Assembly (NCBI GenBank): GCA_043381765.1
Contig: JBHJMP010000867.1
Span: 1 to 33,883 of the forward strand
DNA from: Collodictyon triciliatum
Taxonomy: Eukaryota > CRuMs
DNA length: 33,883 bases
Reading direction: 5' to 3'
In this document: piece after piece, positions 24,801 through 33,883 of the stretch
How positions within the stretch are numbered: the stretch's first letter is position 1
Layout: each line of letters opens with the position of its first letter
The notes under the pieces: model-generated
What the model was told of the DNA's origin: nothing
Seen by the model: only the letters and a program-made list of their open reading frames with translations
Databases searched by the model: none
Position numbers and translations under genes: made by a program

Positions 24801-27026
24801 AAAAATAGCGGCAGAAGCCAATATTTTTTTTATTTATTAATCGAATAATTTATATAATTTTTTATTTATTGGTATTACTAGTTTTTTCTATATCTTTCTA
24901 AATATTTCTTAATAGTTCTATTTGTAAAAGAAGGGTATGTTTTAATATGAAATGAAAGCAAATGAAAAAGGAAATATATTAGTATATTTTTTCTAAATTA
25001 ATTGGAAACATACTTGAGCAAGCGCTTCACCCCACCCATAGGACGAATTCATATAAAGTATTCTTGATCGTCTTTCAGACTCTAAATTTCTATTTGTCCC
25101 GAAAATTCTTCCAGTAAATCCGGTGCTTGTATCTAGACAATACACATACGCACATGACGTCCTTTCGATAGACGGCCTCTCGTAATCTATCCCTTGCGCC
25201 TGCTTCTGAATAATCACAGCCATTTCAGCGTAATCAGGGTGGTAGAACAAATGTCTGTACTGCTTCAGCAGGTTGACAAGTTCGTCAGAGTCTTCCCAAT
25301 CATCGAGGGACTCGAGCCACTGCTTCAGAGATAGGGAACTAAACAAGGCTGCCGGCGAAGCGTAGGATGTCTCTGCCTGGCTCTGAAAAAATCGGTAGAT
25401 CTGCCTTGTTAATGTGTCTGACATCATCCTTGATTTGATTGTGGTCAGCAACTCGAAAACACGAGTATGTTGGGAGTAGTTTTTGAGGACTTGCTGGTCT
25501 CTGTAGGATAGCACGCGTTCGGTGTAGTTGCCAGCCCAGTCTCGCTTAACGGCCTCACGCACGTTCTCTGTGCCTCGAATGTTTAGAAAGGTTTCGTACT
25601 GGCCAGGAAAAGCAGCAAAGCTTGTGTCTTCCATTGTGCCAGTCGAGCGCACTGCAACTGTAACACCATGAACGTCCTCGCTCATAAGGTCCACAAACTT
25701 GATGGCTTGGGATGTGTTGATTTCTTCCCAGACCAAAAGGCTATCCCTGAGCTCGCACAGCTGCTCGGTGACTGAAGGGATTGTTTCCTTCCAGGATTCA
25801 ATCGAAGAGTGATTCTTGAATAAAGATTTCAGCCTCTCGATTTTTTCAGAGATAAGGACAAATGACATCTTAAGATTTCCAGAACTTCCTTGTGAGAATG
25901 AACGACGCAGTTGAGGGGATGAATATGAGACAAACTTTGATGGCTCAGTGGAATCATGCGAGAGTTCGGCTTGGATGTGGTTGATCAATTGAACACAACG
26001 TTCTGCTAAATCCTCTCTTGTTACCTCCATATATGCCGTGTCAATTGCTTCTCGAAGCGTGTCATCCAGCTGGATGTTCATGAACCATTCATGGATTTGG
26101 CTTTGAACGGCCCGTCGGTTCTGATTAGGTGATTTACTTAAGATTAGCTTTAAAAAAAAAGCGGATAAAATGGAAATAGCCTGCAAACTTTAAATATGGT
26201 ATTCATATGTCCAAATATGTCTGTAGGGGGTATAAAAACCAAAACAGAAAGGGATATGAGAGAAACAAAAAGGATACCTTTGTATCAGTAGTGTTTAGAT
26301 TAAATGTAAGGTGGATTATTCCATCATTTAGGGTTCTCTTTTCGTCGACTCGATGGTTATTTGTAAAGTGGCGATATGCAAGTGGTGATATAATTCGGAA
26401 AGGCTTTCCAGGGTCTCCATTTAATGCAAGACGAGAAAGATTCGCGCCTTTGCCACCAACACGACCGATTTCTGTTGAAGCTGGGTCCTTTGGGTTATAT
26501 ATCATTTTCATATCTGCCAAAGGATAAAAATAAAAGTTTTTTTTTAGAAATGAATAGAAATTCCTCTCGAGACATCTTTAATATATTCATGGATATGTTT
26601 ATAACTGAATAAGGTGATATCGAAGCTATTTCCTCTCATTTATTTATTACAAACTGAACTGAAGGTGCGCATTAGAAGGAAAATTATGCTTTAAAAAACT
26701 ACGGGCCATGAACGAAGATAATATTCACGATCAATTTTCTTTGAATCGTATAAAGTGGGGAAAACCTTGATGGCCAATTTTGATTTCTCCAGCTATCTCT
26801 TGGGCAAGGCCAGAAAGAAGATTGGTTGAGTTCGACCGAGGAATCTCCCATGTGACCCTTTTACGATACAACTTGTTTTGAGTTCGACAACCAAGACGGT
26901 TTTGTCTCTACTTTTCTAGGTATATCTTATTTTATGGTATTTTTGTTATTACATTCAAGTGGTGGGTGAATTATCCGTCAAAGTTAAGGCTGCTTACTTT
27001 TGTAAGGTGTCTCCTCGTGGAAACAT
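20609..27026 (-). CDS. Double-length PEP-synthase-like dikinase (1,866 aa, six exons)
   Basis: Exons (minus) 27026-26998, 26905-26766, 26513-26278, 26147-25014, 24790-24692 and 24571-20609 total 5,601 nt in frame, ending FAAED-TAG. The first two exons are less certain. Residues about 70-580 form the ATP-grasp domain (GRVGGKGANLSRL; VRSTGTMEDTSFA with Arg302; GQYETFLN; YGWGEALAQ). Residues about 760-920 form the phosphohistidine swivel: RPTDISAMKK and GTKTSHAS with His857. Residues about 960-1420 are the PEP-binding TIM barrel: LRAEVSCHY, RFLDFKLREMKTLIGG, GFRGP, MGVMIEVPANV and SLGTNDLTQ (1255-1263). RFLDFK...GFRG favours PEP synthase (PpsA) over PPDK. Canonical enzymes of this fold are about 800-950 residues and interconvert pyruvate and PEP with ATP. 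Odd points: a Ser/Thr-rich insertion of about 65 residues after the TNDLTQ loop, Ser1376 where the catalytic Cys is expected, and about 450 extra C-terminal residues. Confidence 0.88.
24639..24660. repeat. Poly-T tract in intron 5 of the PEP-synthase-like gene
   Basis: A run of about 22 T on the plus strand (poly-A on the coding strand), a short distance downstream of the donor at 24691. Confidence 0.9.
26148..26277 (-). other. Intron with a U12-like donor in the PEP-synthase-like gene
   Basis: The donor after TTDTK reads GTATCCTTTTTG, which matches the U12 consensus RTATCCTTT. The intron ends TTTTTAAAG before LILSKSPNQ. There is no clear TTCCTTAAC-like branch 10-20 nt upstream of the acceptor, so the class is uncertain. 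Splicing at these sites is phase 0. Confidence 0.45.
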
Positions 27027-27087
27027 CGCTTGAGCTATGAAAAAAAAAAAAGGATTCTCGTTGGACATTGAAGTATTTCCAGTCTAA

Positions 27088-27152
27088 GGAAACGAAACGA
27101 AACGAAACGAAAGGAAACGAAAGGAAACGAAACGAAACGAAACGAAAGGAAA
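27088..27152. repeat. (GAAAC)n / (GAAAG)n pentamer array
   Basis: About twelve pentamer units of GAAAC with interspersed GAAAG, some 60 bp upstream of the PEP-synthase-like ATG (27026), in its presumed promoter or 5' leader. Confidence 0.9.
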
Positions 27153-28076
27153 GGGAGAAAAATAGACTCTCGAATAGAAGGGAGATACAGAAACAGAGTT
27201 ATTATATCTTTCAGAACAGGAGCCAAGAAGCTAAAGCCTCGTATTTTTGGAAGCGACTGGTCATCGTAAGTTGTCGATCATAAAGAACCAAGAGCAGAAT
27301 CTTCATCCAGGCCGAATCCAACTCGCAAAGTACTCCATCAAAAGGCTGCCGATGTGCGCTACGCTTGGCTGAGTATTTTTTCGTGTGATGAGCGGTGGTG
27401 TTAATTAAGTGGTGCGCGTGATATATACCCTCTGCAATATCATTATAATAATGTTTTTAATATAATTCTTAACTTTGCAGCTGATTATGCGGGATAAATA
27501 TATTAATTTATATTAATCATTATAAAATCCACATTTTAAAATCTATACTGGAATATATAGTATATACGTAATTTTAACAATTCAAGTGTCATCATAAACA
27601 GAATGATAATAAATAAGGTATACAGTATATTGCATCATACTTTTACTTTGAAGTGTTTACATTGAGAGTGCAGCGAACGTTGTGACGTATGGATGGAACG
27701 AAAGAAGCAGGAGATCGGGCAGATTCAATCTTCTATTTTGGCGATCAAAACAAGAACAGTGCCCTGTAACTTTTGTCGTTTTCTTCGAATACCATAACAT
27801 CAACAATCTTCGATCGGGCTTTTTTTTTTTGTTGTGTCCAATACTGCGAAAAGATGAAAGCCTTTCGCTGCCGTTGTAGTTGCCACGCCACTCTCTTTCC
27901 AGAAACAAAACCAAAAGCAACCTTTCCTCCAAGAAGGAAACAAACCATAAGCTCGGAGGCTTAGTATACACGATTTATGGGCTCGTGAAAAAGGATATTT
28001 TTGGAGTCTCTTCTAGCTTACTTATTTTCGTCTCTTTTTTTTTTCCATTTTCTTTTCTTTTTCTCTCCTTTTTTAT

Positions 28077-28243
28077 ATGGCATTTCTGTTCCCGCTATTG
28101 CCAGGATCTGATCACCCACCGCATATCCTTACAAGAATTGTAAAAGATTCTGCTCTCAGACTTTGCACTTTTGGTCAAAAAAAAAACCTGCGAGATGTTG
28201 ATGAAATACTACGTCAACACTTTCATGCTCAAGCACGGCTTCG
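28077..28243 (+). other. Possible upstream coding exon of Atg4 or of a small separate gene
   Basis: ATG at 28077 opens MAFLFPLLPGSDHPPHIL, and the frame stays open through LRDVDEILRQHFHAQARL to a donor GTTTGT at 28244. Phase 1 at that donor fits the acceptor TAGTAG before 28418, which would lead in frame into MTCLALDAP of Atg4. A further short frame starting MDGTKEAGDRADSIFYFGDQ lies at 27689. Both are plausible, but no family motif supports either. Confidence 0.3.
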
Positions 28244-28433
28244 TTTGTACGTTTCCATCACACCTCTCACAATTAAACCTCTCCAAAAAAATCCCCTTTC
28301 TCTTCAGTTCATGCAGTTTTTTTTTTTTTAAAAAAAAAAAAGTGAATATGAAGTAAAGTTTTATATCTGGCAATCAAGGCTAGTCAATGAATCTTCTGCC
28401 ATTCTATTCGACTAAGTAGTCATCACTCTACAT

Positions 28434-30742
<2,309 letters not shown>

Positions 30743-31376
30743 GAAACAAAAACCGTATCTCTCGGGGTTTTTGCCATAATTTTGCGCTTTTCGTTTGGTT
30801 CTCTATTCACTACAAATAAGAATCTATATATACCCTTAAATACGTATCTGATTTCGAATTCACGTTACCGACCACATACTCATATACATTCTCAAAATAA
30901 GAATTGCCTCCGTCTGTACTTTTTAAGATACACGCAATCGAATCTAAAACCCCTTCCTTCACTTGAATCGAATAAAGGGGAAAAAATCCATGCAATCAAA
31001 TAAATGTTTGACCTCCGAAATACACATAATTTTTCGTTTGTTATATCACACTGGATTAGTAAAAATAGATATATTAATAAATGACTCAGAAGTCGTGTAA
31101 TCTCGAGAATTTATATATCCTGGGTTTAAAAAATTAATGGCGTGAATGCCTTATGTAAATTGTAAACCAGCGGTATTACTTTTTATATTATTTATTCATT
31201 AGCTGAGTCTGTTGTGGTGCGTTAAAATAAAAAAAATCTATCACGTAAATTGATTGTATTTGCATTATTAAAACCAGAGACTGAAGCAAATAGTAAATGT
31301 TTGCAGAGGATGGAATATGGAGATAAAGCAAGCACCACCGAAAAAAATAATCGCAGGAGTAGGAACAAGTAGGACT
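30743..31376. other. Convergent 3' intergenic region
   Basis: AT-rich, with no gene seen. Candidate polyadenylation hexamers AATAAA for Atg4 lie at 30971-30976 and 30999-31004 on the plus strand, and one for the cyclin at 31196-31191 on the minus strand. The remainder shows nothing recognisable. Confidence 0.5.
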
Positions 31377-32294
31377 TCAAGATATGTGCATCCTGCCACA
31401 AGCTGACACGATACTAGCCGAATATGACACATTTGCTTTACGGAATCGTGATGGAGAAGCCGTCTTTCCGTGATGGGTGGGCATAGCTGGAGCATGACCT
31501 TGGCTGTGAGCGCTTCCATTCCCAAGATGAAGCGATGCACACTTCAGACTGGGCAAAATAGCATTTGTATGACCGTGTTTGTCAGCTGGAGTCCTTCTAT
31601 GACCAATACAGGGAGATGCAGAATGATGCAAAGGAACAGCAGGTTGGGCGTATTGCTGCAGAGTGGAGGTTGAGGATGAAAGTGAATAGGAGTGATGATG
31701 CGCATGTGTTTGCCCATCCAGCAGCGAGGAAGCAGCAGATTCATCAGAGGCCAGCAGCTTCTGTTGTGATGTGACATCCTGAGCAAAAGCCTCCATCATG
31801 CGGGAAATCTTGTCGTAAGGACAGCGTAGGCGGAAATGAAGCACCGCAAGGAAGTCTACCTCCAGCGCGTTGACATCGAGCAAGGCAATCTCGGCAAGGT
31901 TTGCAAAAGTTGCGTTGTTGTGGGGGATGTCTTCCAGCGTCTTTGTGGCAAGCAGCAAGCCAACCAGGAAAAGCGGACGCACGTTGCGGACCGTCAAGGA
32001 AATCCCTTTGGCGCCCACATAACGCTGCATCAGCACAAGACCTGTCAACACAGCCTCATCCGAGGCCACATCGTACTCGCGCACAAGCCGCAGCATCACC
32101 TCCACACTCCGCTCGATGCCCACCACATCAAAGAGCGTTTCCCTTGCTTTGTGGCTCGCTTCTTGACTGCGGCTGCAACTGGCTTGTAGATACGCTGCGA
32201 TGCGCTCGTGAATCTCTTGGCGCGTCTCGCTGTACTGCGTGGCCATGACGGCTCGGCTGAATGTGTCGTCGGCGTCGTAGCGGTGTTGGCCCAT
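31377..32294 (-). CDS. PHO80-like (P/U-type) cyclin, single exon (305 aa)
   Basis: Uninterrupted frame from ATG 32294 (MGQHRYDADD) to the stop at 31377. Residues about 25-175 form a cyclin box of the Pho80 family: EIHERIAAYL, AVLTGLVLMQRYV, RPLFLVGLLLATKTLED, NATFANLAEIALLDVNALE and DFLAVLHFRLRCPYDKI. The KxLED...N...A...L...NxLExxFL pattern is characteristic. Such cyclins bind and activate Pho85/CDK5-type kinases in nutrient or cell-cycle control. The C-terminal 130 residues are low-complexity, rich in Ser, His and Pro (HAHHHSYSLSSSTSTLQQ, APAMPTHHGK), and probably disordered. The cyclin-box part is clearly GC-richer than the surrounding introns and intergenic DNA. It is the only intronless gene here, which could mean a retroposed origin or strong coding constraint. 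The kinase partner is not in the window. Confidence 0.85.
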   Translation of the reverse strand: MGQHRYDADDTFSRAVMATQYSETRQEIHERIAAYLQASCSRSQEASHKARETLFDVVGIERSVEVMLRLVREYDVASDEAVLTGLVLMQRYVGAKGISLTVRNVRPLFLVGLLLATKTLEDIPHNNATFANLAEIALLDVNALEVDFLAVLHFRLRCPYDKISRMMEAFAQDVTSQQKLLASDESAASSLLDGQTHAHHHSYSLSSSTSTLQQYAQPAVPLHHSASPCIGHRRTPADKHGHTNAILPSLKCASLHLGNGSAHSQGHAPAMPTHHGKTASPSRFRKANVSYSASIVSACGRMHIS

Positions 32295-33204
32295 GTCTGC
32301 CTTATCTTGTAACTTGGTTTTACTTGGTCTTGATGTCCAGTGAATTCAATCCTTGAGCAATTAAATCAGCTCCATTATATCTCCTCCTTTTTATATCTAC
32401 CGTCTCCCGCATTGACTTTTGTCTTTATAGTGACCTGCTATATGGCCGCGTATTATTTATCCTGCTTTTTTTTTTGTGCGGTTTTCTTCTGTGATGGAAT
32501 CGCTGCGCTTCTATGGGTGTGTTTGGTGGGCTGTTGGGCTTCGGCTCTGCATGACGCTTTGTCCACTCGTCGTATTCTAAAGTCTTTCCAAGTTTTCTGC
32601 AAACAGCCAAAGCCGAATGATGCTGCGCGTCGTAATTGTGCCTGGCATTGCGTCTTTGTGACATCGTTTGTCTGATATCCCTATCGCCTTAATCAGGCTT
32701 TCCCTCGAGGAAGGAAAGAAATCGGCTGTGTCTTTGCGGTATTCTGCTCTGATAGGAAATCGCCTGCTTCGCTGGTTGCGGATGGTGACGTTTTGACGGT
32801 GCGTGGGTGATGCGTGATGGCGTCGTTATTTGTCGTGGGCTTTGTCTGTGGTGGGCGAATGCGGAAAGGAATTGTGATGGTGGCGAGTAATGTAGCGCGA
32901 TAAAGTCACCGTTTCCTTGTTACATTTAGGTGTAATAACTATTCAGCTTCCGTCTAGTGTCCAACAGTGCACAGAAGACATGTACATAGAGCAAAGATAT
33001 AAAAAAAAATATATGGAAATATTGTCTGCTTTAGCTGAGAGTATAGTCCTTTTTTTTTTTCTCTTTCTGAATAGTGCAAGATTTTGTAGGGATATCTGGC
33101 CGGTTGTGGAGCGAGGGCGTGATACAAGTAGGAATCTTCCATATATTTATTGCAACAAGAGCTCCCGGCTTCCTATTTTCGCAGACTAGAACGAGTCTGA
33201 GTTC
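32295..33204. promoter_or_regulatory. Upstream region of the cyclin gene / downstream of Rrp41
   Basis: About 910 bp. The part from 32420 to 32900 is relatively GC-rich and contains a minus-strand frame (32664-32425, MSQRRNARHNYDAQHHSALA) that could be an upstream ORF or leader exon of the cyclin. A TGACG-type word occurs twice near 32787-32796. From 32900 the DNA is AT-rich with T and A runs. No firm promoter element was identified. Confidence 0.35.
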
Positions 33205-33644
33205 TCATGAGTTTAAGATACCCCGTGATTCGATCAGAAGGCGGGTTCGTTGTTTCACGACTGCATCCATGATTTCATGGATGGCTCGGCAACCGGCAGA
33301 GGCGGCTTCCAGAACCTTCGAGAACACGATTGATAGGATAAGAACATAAAGCGCTATGACCTCGTTATGTAACCATGAAATATACATCCCCGTGCAGAGA
33401 GAAAATTACGAAAGGAAATCCGGTTATTGTGGGGACACGAAAAAGGGGGAAAAAAAAAAAAAGAGTGGGGAAAGGAAGTTATTTGTACATTCTCTTCGCT
33501 TCGTTATCAAAATGTAACAAACTTGTTCGAGTCTGTCGAGTGGCAACTTCGCATCCACTTGAAGCATTGTGATTTTATTTGAGCGAGGGAGAAGTGCAAC
33601 TGGGATATCAGGTCCTCCACCACTAACTTCCAGGTAATTCAGAT
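33205..33644 (-). CDS. RRP41: Exosome subunit Rrp41 (Ski6/EXOSC4), last two exons; 5' part outside window
   Basis: Exons (minus) 33644-33523 and 33315-33205 join in phase 0 to give DLNYLEVSGGGPDIPVALLP, then KITMLQVDAKLPLDRLEQ, then VLEAASAGCRAIHEIMDAV, ending RGILNS-TGA. This matches the C-terminal RNase PH fold of Rrp41: the DLNYxE acidic strand, the GGP turn, the LLxxDAKLP strand and the final long helix. Rrp41 is a core ring subunit of the RNA exosome in nucleus and cytoplasm, where it pairs with Rrp45 in 3'-5' RNA processing and decay. The exon starts with AT completing a GAT codon, so the preceding exon ends in phase 1. I could not find that exon with confidence between 33645 and 33883; the poly-A-rich stretch suggests an intron reaching past the edge. 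Confidence 0.85.
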
Positions 33645-33758
33645 CTGAAGCACAAAGTCTTTGTTAAAATATGTATCACCCCAGCAAACGAATCGCTAAG
33701 GGAAGACTAACCGCGCGGCATCATCATTAGATGTATATTTCATTGAGTTCATCATCCT

Positions 33759-33760
<2 letters not shown>

Positions 33761-33809
<49 letters not shown>

Positions 33810-33845
33810 ATTTTTAAAAAAAAAAAGGAAAAAAAAAAAAAAAAA
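33761..33845 (+). repeat. Poly-A rich tract
   Basis: About 47 A in a row, then CCATTTTT, then further A runs broken by GG. It lies in the presumed Rrp41 intron; on the coding strand it is poly-T. Confidence 0.95.
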
Positions 33846-33883
33846 GGAAACATCACACTTTACCATGATGAAATCGATACATG

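Larger units (their letters stand above)
27027..28433. promoter_or_regulatory. Divergent intergenic region between the PEP-synthase-like gene and Atg4
   Basis: About 1.4 kb between two divergent starts. It holds a GAAAC-type pentamer array (27088-27152), an AT-rich stretch (27420-27660) with no coding signal, and from 27689 several short plus-strand open frames that could be 5' exons of Atg4 or a separate small gene. No TATA box or other core element can be called with confidence. Confidence 0.4.

Noticed and set aside
26203-26520. Apparent start of the PEP-synthase-like protein at 26520
   Set aside because: The first codon there is TTG, and the exon really begins at 26513 after a TTTGGCAG acceptor; an upstream in-phase exon (26905-26766, ending EIKIGHQ) supplies the preceding residues.
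28318-28342. T-run followed by A-run as a terminator hairpin
   Set aside because: Homopolymer junction in eukaryotic non-coding DNA; bacterial-type terminators are not relevant here.
32340-32675. Hydrophobic plus-strand 111-residue frame
   Set aside because: Looks like the antisense of a polar minus-strand frame; no domain, no splice context, and the region is most likely promoter of the cyclin.
33665-33760. Upstream Rrp41 exon (MMNSMKYTSNDDAAR or MMMPRG frames)
   Set aside because: The first frame does not end in the required phase 1, and neither resembles the Rrp41 region that normally precedes DLNY; probably intron.

Overview
The window is nuclear DNA of an intron-rich eukaryote, probably a unicellular protist. 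Genes are cut by many introns of about 60-230 bp with GT-AG, occasional GC-AG and at least one U12-type AT-AC boundary, and non-coding DNA is AT-rich with many simple repeats. I cannot name the lineage. A run of Ns (16766-17360) marks an assembly gap. Exon models below were joined by hand from reading frame, splice signals and family motifs; no transcript data were available.

Layout from left to right. (1) 103-16289, minus: a giant EMAP-like (EML) microtubule-associated protein with at least four tandem HELP plus WD40 modules in about 68 exons; it runs off the left edge. (2) 17530-17994, plus: an 82-residue protein that is essentially one SAM domain. (3) 18082-20323, plus: a nine-exon NagD-type HAD phosphatase of 287 residues. 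(4) 20609-27026, minus: a 1,866-residue PEP-synthase-like dikinase whose C-terminal half looks like a decayed second swivel plus barrel. (5) 28434-30742, plus: the autophagy protease Atg4 in 11 exons, with a possible LC3/Atg8-interacting tail. (6) 31377-32294, minus: a single-exon PHO80-like cyclin. (7) 33205-33644, minus: the last two exons of the exosome subunit Rrp41, truncated by the right edge.

The genes do not form a functional cluster. They are unrelated housekeeping and cytoskeletal genes, packed convergently (NagD/PEP synthase, Atg4/cyclin) or divergently (EML/SAM, PEP synthase/Atg4).

The most interesting signals are: a U12-type AT-AC intron in EML module 2 at exactly the position where modules 1, 3 and 4 carry ordinary U2 introns; the four-module EML architecture; and the doubled PEP-synthase-like protein, which has a Ser where the family has its catalytic Cys.
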